The notes under the pieces are model-generated. The model saw only the letters and a list, made by a program, of their open reading frames with translations. It ran no database searches and was not told the origin of the DNA. The position numbers and the translations under genes are program-made. A DNA stretch of 13,061 nt from DAIPHL01 sp036771375 (GTDB taxonomy: Bacteria; Synergistota; Synergistia; Synergistales; Synergistaceae): assembly GCA_036771375.1 (NCBI GenBank), contig DAIPHL010000054.1:1-13061 (forward strand). Direction: 5' to 3'. Positions 1 to 6,517 of the stretch are shown here, in pieces (within the stretch, counting starts at the first letter, position 1; each line of letters starts with the position of its first letter).

Positions 1-248
1 GTCGGCGGGCGAGAGGTCCATACCTGGGTTTTCATTATCTCGCTTTCGCGCTTGGCAGCGGAGGAGGAGCCTTGATAGGAGGTTCTCTCTTCGATCTGAC
101 GGCAAACTCCGTTTACCGTGCTGCGCCGTGGTGCCTTTACTGTTTCATCGGTTTGCTCGCGTCGTTTGTTTTCTCGATCTCGAAGGACTTTGACCGCTTC
201 GATTGGACGAAAGGGGATACCGCGTTCTCTCGAGCAGGGCGCAAATGA
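1..248 (+). CDS. C-terminal end of a major-facilitator-type transporter (partial)
   Basis: An open frame enters from the left edge (first full codon at 3) and ends at TGA 246-248, giving about 81 residues. It shows two hydrophobic stretches separated by a short loop: one glycine-rich helix (YLAFALGSGGGALIGGSLFD) and a second around the sequence CLYCFIGLLASFVFSI. It finishes with a short charged tail. The small-residue helix with a G-x-x-x-G-G-x-x-x-D pattern followed by a last helix is typical of transmembrane segments 11 and 12 of MFS permeases. The substrate cannot be inferred. The following gene starts 52 bp downstream and has its own SD, so shared transcription is possible but unproven. 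It could also be another polytopic membrane protein family. Confidence 0.6.
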   Translation, partial: RRARGPYLGFHYLAFALGSGGGALIGGSLFDLTANSVYRAAPWCLYCFIGLLASFVFSISKDFDRFDWTKGDTAFSRAGRK

Positions 249-262
249 GGTATAAAAGAGCA

Positions 263-283
263 TAAAATCGTGAAAAACACGAT
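263..283 (+). promoter_or_regulatory. Small inverted repeat with -10-like box upstream of the importer operon
   Basis: ATCGTG (267-272), AAAAA, CACGAT (278-283) is a perfect 6-bp inverted repeat just before the SD of the binding-protein gene. A TAAAAT box (263-268) overlaps its left arm, and a TATAAA lies at 251-256; neither has a convincing -35 at the right distance. It could be an operator over a weak promoter, or a small hairpin ending the upstream membrane-protein transcript, although no T-run follows it. Confidence 0.3.
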
Positions 284-300
284 ACGAGGGGGTATAGAAG

Positions 301-1884
301 ATGAAAAAATTCAGGAAGGTCTGGGTTGGCGTTATTGTCGTGTTTGCAGTGTGGGCTTTTATCGCGTTCCAGAAGGGTGACGAAGATCCGGTCGCGCAGA
401 AGAGCGGTTCTTCGGATGGTGCGGTATCGGGGGAAAGAGCTCCGGCGAACGAGGTTCTCGTCCTGGTCGAGCGGGAGATTGCATGCGCGCCGGATCCGTC
501 TTTTTATCCGGGCTCCAATCACTATATCAAAAACGGAGCGGGCGAGACGCTGTTCAAGGTGGATCCGCAGGCTCGTGTTCAACCATGTCTTGCCAAGGGA
601 TCGGAGCGGGTGGACGCCCACACATGGAAGGTTTTTTTGCGACCCGAAGCCAAATTTTGGAGCGGCAAGGAGGTTGATGCCGATGCGGTGATCGGGTCCC
701 TGGAGCGCTCACGGAAGTCCAACGTGCGGGCGCTTCCTTTTCTTGAGGGCCTGCGTTTCAAAGCGCTTGACAAGTGGACCGTGGAGGTCAGGACCAAGCG
801 CAAAAACGCCTTCGTCCCCCTTGATCTCTCGTACATGGAGCTCTGTATCTTCAACAGCGAGTCACCTCATACGTCGGTCGAGACGATGGACATGACCGGA
901 ATGTACAGGGTCATCGCTTTTGAGCCCAAACAACGAATGACCCTGGAAATAAATCCTCTTTACTATGGGAAGAAACCGACGATAAAAAGGATCGTCCACG
1001 AAGAGATCAGCGACCCGGAGTCTCGTTCGCTCTCGATGTTGAGCGGAAGGGGCGACATCGTCTTTCACATTTCGAACGAAAGCCTGAAACAGCTGGAAGC
1101 GGATCCCAATGTCATCCTGCACATGACGCACGCATCGAACACCGTCACGATCTACCTCAATATACACAAACCTCAACTTGTCGACAGGAGAGTTCGGCAA
1201 GCGTTATCCTGGGGCGTCGATCGCGACGAGGTCGTGTTGGTCGGAACCGAAGGGCGTAGTGTTCCCACAACGACTTGGCTCAGTTCGAACCCGAAATTTC
1301 GGAGACACAGCCGGGATGTGTACGACAAACACGATCCTGAAAAAGCAGCGGCATTGCTCGACGAAGCAGGATGGCGTCTAGGTGATGACGGATTCCGCCA
1401 CAAAGACGGAAAGACTCTCTCCTTCAAACTCATGACATGGGGAAACGATAAGGCGATCGGTGAGTCCGTCCAAAATCAATGGACGAAACTCGGCGTCAAA
1501 ACGGAGGTTCACCACGGAGATTATTCTCTCATCGAAGCGGCACGTGAAACGGGAGATTGGGATGGCTTCATCGAAGCCTGGCAGACCTTCGGGGATCCTT
1601 ACGCGCTGCTTTCCGGGCAATTTTCTCCGAAGGGAACGGCAAATTACGCGAAATACGACAACCGGGAGACCAACGCCTTGTTGAAGCGCCTGGGAGAGGC
1701 GGAGACGGAAGAGGAAAAAGATGCGCTTGCCGTGCAAATCAACAGGCAAATTGCGGAGGAGTGTCCCTCCATATTTCTCTGTCCTCGTGTTGAAACCACC
1801 GCTACCAAAGCGCGTCTTAAGGGTTATGTTGAACACTTTCGCCAGTTCGAAAATGCCATAAACGCGGATCTTCGCTTTGAGTGA
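301..1884 (+). CDS. ABC importer solute-binding protein, SBP_bac_5 family (peptide/nickel type)
   Basis: A 527-residue extracytoplasmic binding protein that would deliver solute to the two permeases encoded just downstream. The N-terminus is basic (MKKFRK), followed by a hydrophobic segment at about 7-23. There is no lipobox cysteine and no clear signal-peptidase site, so an uncleaved membrane anchor with a linker at about 25-50 is likely. Family hallmarks are the GETLFKVD segment (81-88) with the LAKG step at 97-100, LRPEAKFWSGKEVDADAV (113-130, the usual 'F-x-(D/N)G-x-x-(F/V)-x-A-x-D' region), VRQALSWGVDRDE (298-310), and DPEKAAALLDEAGW (345-358). Length matches DppA/OppA/NikA. The start is ATG 301 with AGGGGG at 287-292, eight bases away. 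Substrate is unknown: family members bind oligopeptides, dipeptides, nickel complexes or opines, and no residue seen here decides it. Confidence 0.9.
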   Translation: MKKFRKVWVGVIVVFAVWAFIAFQKGDEDPVAQKSGSSDGAVSGERAPANEVLVLVEREIACAPDPSFYPGSNHYIKNGAGETLFKVDPQARVQPCLAKGSERVDAHTWKVFLRPEAKFWSGKEVDADAVIGSLERSRKSNVRALPFLEGLRFKALDKWTVEVRTKRKNAFVPLDLSYMELCIFNSESPHTSVETMDMTGMYRVIAFEPKQRMTLEINPLYYGKKPTIKRIVHEEISDPESRSLSMLSGRGDIVFHISNESLKQLEADPNVILHMTHASNTVTIYLNIHKPQLVDRRVRQALSWGVDRDEVVLVGTEGRSVPTTTWLSSNPKFRRHSRDVYDKHDPEKAAALLDEAGWRLGDDGFRHKDGKTLSFKLMTWGNDKAIGESVQNQWTKLGVKTEVHHGDYSLIEAARETGDWDGFIEAWQTFGDPYALLSGQFSPKGTANYAKYDNRETNALLKRLGEAETEEEKDALAVQINRQIAEECPSIFLCPRVETTATKARLKGYVEHFRQFENAINADLRFE

Positions 1885-1914
1885 CCGCGGAGGGATGTGA
1901 CCTGGCGAAAAGAG

Positions 1915-1938
1915 GGCCGTCGGATAAGTGAGACGGTT
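1915..1938 (+). other. Intercistronic stem-loop between binding protein and first permease
   Basis: CCGTC (1917-1921) pairs with GACGG (1932-1936) across a 10-base loop, and two G-U pairs can extend the stem outward. It sits in the 104-bp gap after the binding-protein stop, with no T-run behind it. Hairpins in this position often stabilise the binding-protein mRNA relative to the downstream permease genes; that role here is inference. Confidence 0.3.
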
Positions 1939-1988
1939 TCGAGCGAGAAGACAAAGGGTTTGGGGGAACGTCGTGAGGAGTTGATTGT

Positions 1989-2942
1989 TTGCGGGTCGAG
2001 TATGTTTTAAAGAGATTGGCACAGATGGTTTTGACGCTGCTCCTGTCTTCGATGTTGTTGTTTGCGCTTATTCGTCTTGCGCCTGGAGACCCTGTGAAAC
2101 TGTTTTTGGGAGATCCCGAGATCGCGCTTACCAATACCGCCGTTTACGAAAAGCGTTACGAAGAAATGAGAAAGGAGCTTCGTCTCGATCGCAGCTTGTT
2201 GATTCAATATACTTTCTGGTTGAGTCGGGTGATTCGGCTGGACTTTGGATCTTCCATATTTACCCGCCAGCCGGTTGGTAAGGAGATATTGGATCGTCTG
2301 CCCGCTACGCTCGTGCTGGCTCTTCCGTCGCTCGCACTGCAGTCTGTTTTGGGCGTCCTGATGGGGATCGGGGCCGCCGTAAATCATGGACGAGCTTTGG
2401 ATCAGCTGATCCGTTTCCTCTGCGTGTTTTTGGCATCCGTACCGGCTTTTGCGCTGGGTTTGAGCTTTCTTTATTTTTTCGGGGTAAAATATCACCTCTA
2501 CGCGATTACAAACGTCGCCTCGGCGGATCGCCTTTGGTTGCCCGCGCTGATCCTTGCCCTTGCCATGGTTCCCGCGCTTTCTCGGATGATACGAGGCAGC
2601 ATGCTTCAGGAGCTTGGAAGACCGTACAGTCTTGCGGCCATGGCGAGAGGTGTGAAAAAGAGCCTCGTGATGGCGGGTGCGTTTCAAAACATTCTTCTTC
2701 CCGTCATTACGATGATCGCCATGTCTTTTACCAGCCTGATAAGCGGCGCTGTGGTCATCGAAAACATTTTTTCGTGGCCAGGGATTGGGAAATACGCGTT
2801 GGACAGCATATTGCGCCATGATTATCCGGTCATCCAGGGTTATGGGTTCATCACCCTCTTTTTGATCATTCTTTGCAATTTCTGCGTCGACCTTCTCTAC
2901 GTCGCAGTGAATCCCAGCCTGAAAAAAGAGCGTCTTCAATGA
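1989..2942 (+). CDS. ABC importer inner-membrane permease, DppB/OppB/NikB type
   Basis: A 317-residue membrane subunit of the importer. The N-terminal part has the family signature: a basic start, first helix at about 12-30, then RLAPGDP (29-35), and the LDFGSSI segment (84-90) followed by the RLPATL helix entry (103-108). The EAA-type coupling loop that contacts the ATPase is at about 215-238 (AAMARGVKK ... ILLP). ENIFSWPGIG (258-267) and a terminal NP (308-309) complete the family pattern. The start is TTG 1989: a GAGGAG SD lies at 1975-1980, eight bases upstream, and no in-frame ATG precedes it. The stop overlaps the next start (ATGA, 2939-2942), implying translational coupling with the second permease. 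Confidence 0.9.
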   Translation: MRVEYVLKRLAQMVLTLLLSSMLLFALIRLAPGDPVKLFLGDPEIALTNTAVYEKRYEEMRKELRLDRSLLIQYTFWLSRVIRLDFGSSIFTRQPVGKEILDRLPATLVLALPSLALQSVLGVLMGIGAAVNHGRALDQLIRFLCVFLASVPAFALGLSFLYFFGVKYHLYAITNVASADRLWLPALILALAMVPALSRMIRGSMLQELGRPYSLAAMARGVKKSLVMAGAFQNILLPVITMIAMSFTSLISGAVVIENIFSWPGIGKYALDSILRHDYPVIQGYGFITLFLIILCNFCVDLLYVAVNPSLKKERLQ

Positions 2943-3781
2943 AAAGCCGCTTTCCACTCCGGTTTTCGTCGAGTCCCGTCGCGTTGAAGCTGGGGTGTTT
3001 TTTGATGTTTTTTCTTTTGAGCGTAATCGCGGGTGCGGATCTTCTTGCGCCATACGACCCTCTGCTGCAAAATCCTTCTATTCGACTGCAGGCGCCGACT
3101 TCGTCGCATCTTCTGGGAACGGATCAATTTGGCAGAGATCTTTTGAGCCGGCTCATATACGGGGGACGTACGACGCTTGGTGCTTCTTTCCTTGCACTGT
3201 TCACCGCTCTGTTGTTGGGTGTTTCGGCGGGATTGTTATCCGGTTATTGCGGAGGGATCGTCGACGCCGTTCTGACGCGAATTCTGGATGTTCTGATGGC
3301 ATTCCCGTTCATGGTTTTTGCCATCATCGTAACTGCTCTTTTCGGGACCGGCTTCATTCACTTGTTGTTTGCCATCGTATCCGTCTGGTGGGTTCCCTTT
3401 GCACGGCTTGCTCGGAGCATTGCGCTTCACTGTAAAGAAGAGCCGGATATCTTGGCGGCTTTGGTTCTTGGAGCGCCGAATTCGATCGTTATCTTCAGAG
3501 AACTTTTTCCCAGAGCCTTGCCGTCCGCCCTTGTCCTCGGTACATTCGAGCTGGGCAGTCTGATTTTGTCTGTGTCTGCGCTCTCGTTTTTCGGGTTGGG
3601 TTCGAAACCTCCTTCGCCGGAGTGGGGTGCGATGCTTGCGGACAGCAAAGCGTATTTTTTTCATGCACCTCATCTCGTGCTTGGTCCGACGCTCTTTATA
3701 TTTCTTGCGGTGTTCTCCTTGAATCTGATCGGAGAAGGGCTGCGAGATCGACTTGACCCTTTTGAAATTCCGTTTTTTTGA
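2939..3781 (+). CDS. ABC importer inner-membrane permease, DppC/OppC/NikC type
   Basis: A 280-residue partner permease that forms the heterodimeric channel with the preceding product. It has a first helix at about 17-35, then APYDPLLQNP (37-46) and HLLGTDQFGRDLLSRLIYGG (57-76), the diagnostic DppC/OppC block. The EAA loop lies at about 169-196 (AALVLGAPNSI ... ALPSA). LSFFGLGSKPPSPEWGAML (215-233) is the second hallmark, before the last helix. The frame is open for 22 codons upstream, but ATG 2939 is chosen because it overlaps the previous stop by 4 bp and gives the usual family length. The cytoplasmic tail is short. Substrate specificity is not set by this subunit. Confidence 0.92.
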   Translation: MKSRFPLRFSSSPVALKLGCFLMFFLLSVIAGADLLAPYDPLLQNPSIRLQAPTSSHLLGTDQFGRDLLSRLIYGGRTTLGASFLALFTALLLGVSAGLLSGYCGGIVDAVLTRILDVLMAFPFMVFAIIVTALFGTGFIHLLFAIVSVWWVPFARLARSIALHCKEEPDILAALVLGAPNSIVIFRELFPRALPSALVLGTFELGSLILSVSALSFFGLGSKPPSPEWGAMLADSKAYFFHAPHLVLGPTLFIFLAVFSLNLIGEGLRDRLDPFEIPFF

Positions 3782-3829
3782 AAAGATGACGCGCCGGGAG
3801 AAAGAATCCGAAAAGACAGGAGGAGAGGA

Positions 3830-5494
3830 ATGGAAAAACATATGAAACCCGGGATCCGCGTGCAGAATCTGTTCGTTCGATATCATGATGACAAGAAAAG
3901 AGCTGCGGTCGGGGGGATCTCGTTTTTCGTCTCAAGGGGAGAATGTCTGTGTCTGCTCGGTGAAAGCGGCTCGGGCAAATCCAGTATCGCAAAGGCTCTT
4001 ATCGGCATACTGCCTGTGACGGCGAACGTGTCCGGCTTCATCGATTTTTTCGGGGAGAGAGTCGATCTAGGGCGCAAAACGGATGCATTACTCTCGCTGC
4101 GGGGCCGGAAGATAGGCTATATTTTTCAGGATTCGCAACAGGCCTTAAACCCAATGCGCACGATTCGCGAGCATTTTCGCGAATCCGTGCTCCAGCATGG
4201 GCTGGTGGGAGAGGAGGAAATCGACGAGATCGGCCGGCGTTTTCTGGGTTACCTCAACTTCGAGCACCCAGAGCGTGTCCTCGGGTCATATCCGTTTCAG
4301 CTCAGCGGAGGTATGTGTCAACGCGTTTACCTTGCACTCTCTCTCTGCCTTGAACCGAAACTGCTGATCGCCGACGAGACGACGTCGGCGCTGGACCGCG
4401 TCAACCAGATGGAGGTGATGCGTCTTTTGAACAAGAGCCGCAGAGAACGCAATCTGGCGCTGCTTTTCATAACCCATGACCTTGCGCTCGCTCGGGCGTT
4501 CTCGGATCGAGTGCTGGTCATGCGGGATGGAACGCCGTGCGAGGAGGGACCGTCAAGCGATGTCTTTCGAAAGCCCTCCCATCCCTATACATGTGCGCTT
4601 CTCTCGGCCTCTCTCCAGCGGCCTTCTCTGGAGGACAGGCTGCTTGTGCGTCGTGCGGGCGCCCTCCCCGAGGTCGAGAGTTCTCCGCCATCTTCGCGTC
4701 AAAGGATGGAAAGCAGGAACCGGTTGCTTGAGGTCAGAAATCTGACGAAACGTTATGACATAAAGGGCCGAGCCGCCGTCGATCGGGTCTCGTTCGGACT
4801 CGATGAGGGAGAGGTGATGGGCGTCCTCGGCGAGAGCGGTTGTGGAAAAAGCAGCTTGGCGAAGTGCATCGTGGGCATTGAGGGACTTCAAGGAGGAGAG
4901 GTGCTGCTTTGCGAAAGGAGGGTCGATTTGTGTCGACATAGGCGCGATCGGAGCGCAAACACCACGATGCAGATCATTTTTCAGGATGGTAGGGCCTCTT
5001 TGAATCCGCGCCGCAAGGTTGTTGACCTCATTCAGGAGCCGAACCGCTATCTCGGGTTGTATTCATGCGAAGAAAGCCGTCGACTGGCCAGTGCTCTTCT
5101 CGACGAGGTCGGCTTGGGTCAAGAGGTCTATCGATATCGCGCGCCTCAGTTGAGCACAGGTCAATGTCAGCGGGTGGCAATTGCAAGAGCTCTTTTTGTG
5201 AGGCCGAAGCTGCTTATTTGCGACGAACCCGTCTCCTCTCTCGATGTCCGGCTTCAGAACCAGATCCTTGGTTTGCTGCTTGAAATCCACAGGGAAAGAG
5301 GAATTGCCATTCTCATGATCTCCCACGACATCGGCCTTCTGAAATCCTGCTGCCAGCGCATCGCGGTCATGAAGGACGGGGTTTTTTGCGAGGTGATGGA
5401 AACCCGCAGACTTTGCGAAGAGGAACGCCACCCCTACACGGAAAGGCTTCTCGCCTGCGACAGGGCACTGCATACGCAAAGTGCTTTCTCCTGA
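3830..5494 (+). CDS. Fused double ATPase of the peptide/nickel-type ABC importer (D and F subunits in one chain)
   Basis: A 554-residue cytoplasmic protein with two complete nucleotide-binding domains in tandem, energising the importer. First half: Walker A GESGSGKS (44-51), Q-loop Q100, signature LSGGMCQR (158-165), Walker B LLIADE (178-183), switch H216, then the HPYT oligopeptide-transporter C-terminal motif (251-254). Second half: Walker A GESGCGKS (334-341), Q385, signature LSTGQCQR (441-448), Walker B LLICDE (461-466), H499 and HPYT (534-537). All ATP-binding and catalytic residues are present; the second signature carries LSTGQ in place of LSGGQ. In most relatives these are two separate proteins (DppD/DppF, NikD/NikE); fused forms are known. 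The start is ATG 3830 with AGGAGG at 3818-3823, six bases upstream; an in-frame ATG at 3842 is less well placed. Confidence 0.93.
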   Translation: MEKHMKPGIRVQNLFVRYHDDKKRAAVGGISFFVSRGECLCLLGESGSGKSSIAKALIGILPVTANVSGFIDFFGERVDLGRKTDALLSLRGRKIGYIFQDSQQALNPMRTIREHFRESVLQHGLVGEEEIDEIGRRFLGYLNFEHPERVLGSYPFQLSGGMCQRVYLALSLCLEPKLLIADETTSALDRVNQMEVMRLLNKSRRERNLALLFITHDLALARAFSDRVLVMRDGTPCEEGPSSDVFRKPSHPYTCALLSASLQRPSLEDRLLVRRAGALPEVESSPPSSRQRMESRNRLLEVRNLTKRYDIKGRAAVDRVSFGLDEGEVMGVLGESGCGKSSLAKCIVGIEGLQGGEVLLCERRVDLCRHRRDRSANTTMQIIFQDGRASLNPRRKVVDLIQEPNRYLGLYSCEESRRLASALLDEVGLGQEVYRYRAPQLSTGQCQRVAIARALFVRPKLLICDEPVSSLDVRLQNQILGLLLEIHRERGIAILMISHDIGLLKSCCQRIAVMKDGVFCEVMETRRLCEEERHPYTERLLACDRALHTQSAFS

Positions 5495-5504
5495 CTTCGC
5501 GCGT

Positions 5505-5524
5505 TGATCTGTCAGGACAGATCA
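5505..5524. repeat. Near-perfect palindrome at the convergent gene junction
   Basis: TGATCTGTC (5505-5513) and GACAGATCA (5516-5524) are perfect 9-bp arms around a two-base centre. The palindrome spans the stop codon of the regulator gene (5512-5514, - strand) and lies 10 bp after the importer stop. No T-run follows on either strand and the two-base loop is too tight for a normal terminator hairpin, so a protein-binding site is at least as likely. Confidence 0.5.
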
Positions 5525-6033
5525 TGAGCGGAAAATTCGTGGTCTTCTCCATCGTCGAGATTCAGATCGTCGTCGAACCTGGAGATGTTCTTCCCATTGT
5601 GTTTGCAGCACGAGATAACCACCGACGTCGTTATGCGTCCATGCTCGCTGAGTGTTTTCAAGACCGATTTCAGATGCTTCATGGAGACGAGGAGCACTTC
5701 GATATAGACCTCGACGTCCCCTGTAACGGACCAATAATTGATGATTTCCGGCATGTTTTTCAGTTTCTCGTTCAGGTATTTCTCAGGCCATTCGTATTTC
5801 GTTTTGAGAGCGAGTATCGCCCTGAAATGGTAGCCGACCTTTTGGGGATTGACGATGGCTTTGTAGCCTTCGATAATCCCATCCGCTTCCATCTTCCTGA
5901 TTCGTTCCGTCAGTGAAGGGGCGCTGAGATTTACTGCTTTGGCGATCTCCTTGAGGGGTTTTCTGGCGTTTTTTTGCAGCTCTTCTACGATGGCCCATCC
6001 CGTCGCATCGAGTGTTTTAAGCTTGTTCCCCAC
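5512..6033 (-). CDS. Lrp/AsnC-family transcriptional regulator
   Basis: A 173-residue DNA-binding regulator that, by family precedent, senses an amino acid through a C-terminal RAM domain. LDATGWAIVEELQKNAR (8-24) leads into the helix-turn-helix at 26-50 (LKEIAKAVNLSAPSLTERIR, then KMEADG). IIEGYKAIVNPQKVG (53-67) links to the RAM domain, whose ligand loop is VTGDVEVYIEV (103-113). An acidic tail follows (DDDLNLDDGEDHE, 154-166), longer than in standard Lrp. The start is GTG 6031-6033, preceded by an AAGGGGGG SD about seven bases away; the open frame extends further upstream without one. It is the last gene of the - strand cluster and converges on the importer operon, so both are candidate targets. 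Confidence 0.9.
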   Translation of the reverse strand: MGNKLKTLDATGWAIVEELQKNARKPLKEIAKAVNLSAPSLTERIRKMEADGIIEGYKAIVNPQKVGYHFRAILALKTKYEWPEKYLNEKLKNMPEIINYWSVTGDVEVYIEVLLVSMKHLKSVLKTLSEHGRITTSVVISCCKHNGKNISRFDDDLNLDDGEDHEFSAHDLS

Positions 6034-6059
6034 GTTGTTTCCCCCCTTGTCGCGCCTGT

Positions 6060-6100
6060 TCGACGCGGAGAGGTAAAGCAACCGCTCCGCGTCGATTTTT
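6060..6100 (+). terminator. Intrinsic terminator for + strand transcription, located upstream of the regulator gene
   Basis: TCGACGCGGAG (6060-6070) pairs perfectly with CTCCGCGTCGA (6085-6095) over a 14-base loop, followed directly by TTTTT (6096-6100). This is a good Rho-independent terminator for transcripts moving left to right. No such signal lies between the importer stop (5494) and here. On the - strand the same hairpin has no T-run, so it would not be a classical terminator for the RidA-side transcript; it could shape the leader of the regulator mRNA instead. Confidence 0.5.
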
Positions 6101-6120
6101 CGGGATCGCTTTTCTCTTTG

Positions 6121-6492
6121 TCAGAGGATGGCAAGTGCGTCGATCTCAATCAGTATACATCCAAGTTCACTTTGGACGGTTGTGCGTACTGGCGGGGATG
6201 AAGGAAAAAAAGATTGGTACACGCTGTCGAATTCAGTGAAGTCGTCTAAATTTTGTAGGTACACAGTGATTTTGACGACATTGTCCATGTCTGCTCCCGC
6301 TGCGTTCAGGATTGCCCTGATGTTTTCGAGAGCCTGCCTTGTCTGTTTCGCTATTCCGTCAAGTAATGTGCCCGTCGTGGGGTCTTTACCCACCTGTCCT
6401 GCCGTGTAAATGGCGTTGCCAACCTTCAACCCCTGCGAGTATGAGCCGATGGGGCTGGGTGCGTGGTCGGTCCGTATCGCTTCTTTTCTCAA
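6121..6492 (-). CDS. ridA: RidA/YjgF-family enamine/imine deaminase
   Basis: A 123-residue cytosolic protein, the usual RidA length. It matches the family from end to end: an N-terminal block with APSPIGSYSQ (11-20), AIYTAGQVGKDPTTG (27-41), VVKITVYLQNLDDF (72-85), the catalytic arginine R103 in PPVRTTV, and the C-terminal IEIDALA with E116. RidA proteins hydrolyse reactive 2-aminoacrylate and other enamine/imine intermediates released by PLP enzymes such as threonine/serine dehydratases; one such enzyme is encoded two genes upstream. The start is TTG 6490-6492 because GGAG (complement of 6502-6505) sits nine bases upstream and the product then begins MRKEAI as relatives do. An earlier in-frame GTG at 6528 would add 12 residues and overlap the preceding gene. 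The gap to the antiporter stop is 25 bp. Confidence 0.93.
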   Translation of the reverse strand: MRKEAIRTDHAPSPIGSYSQGLKVGNAIYTAGQVGKDPTTGTLLDGIAKQTRQALENIRAILNAAGADMDNVVKITVYLQNLDDFTEFDSVYQSFFPSSPPVRTTVQSELGCILIEIDALAIL

Positions 6493-6517
6493 AACGCTGC
6501 TCTCCTTTTCTTGACGC

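Noticed and set aside
1378..2022. 214-residue - strand frame opposite the end of the binding-protein gene
   Set aside because: No family features; overlaps a gene with clear SBP_bac_5 motifs.
2007..3053. 348-residue open frame on the - strand opposite the first permease
   Set aside because: Its product is basic and low in hydrophobic core patterns, and it lies wholly across two clear membrane-protein genes on the + strand. It is a shadow frame.
301..5494. Assigning the importer specifically as nickel (nik) or dipeptide (dpp)
   Set aside because: Motifs are shared across the SBP_bac_5 systems and no substrate-deciding residue or nickel-responsive site is visible.
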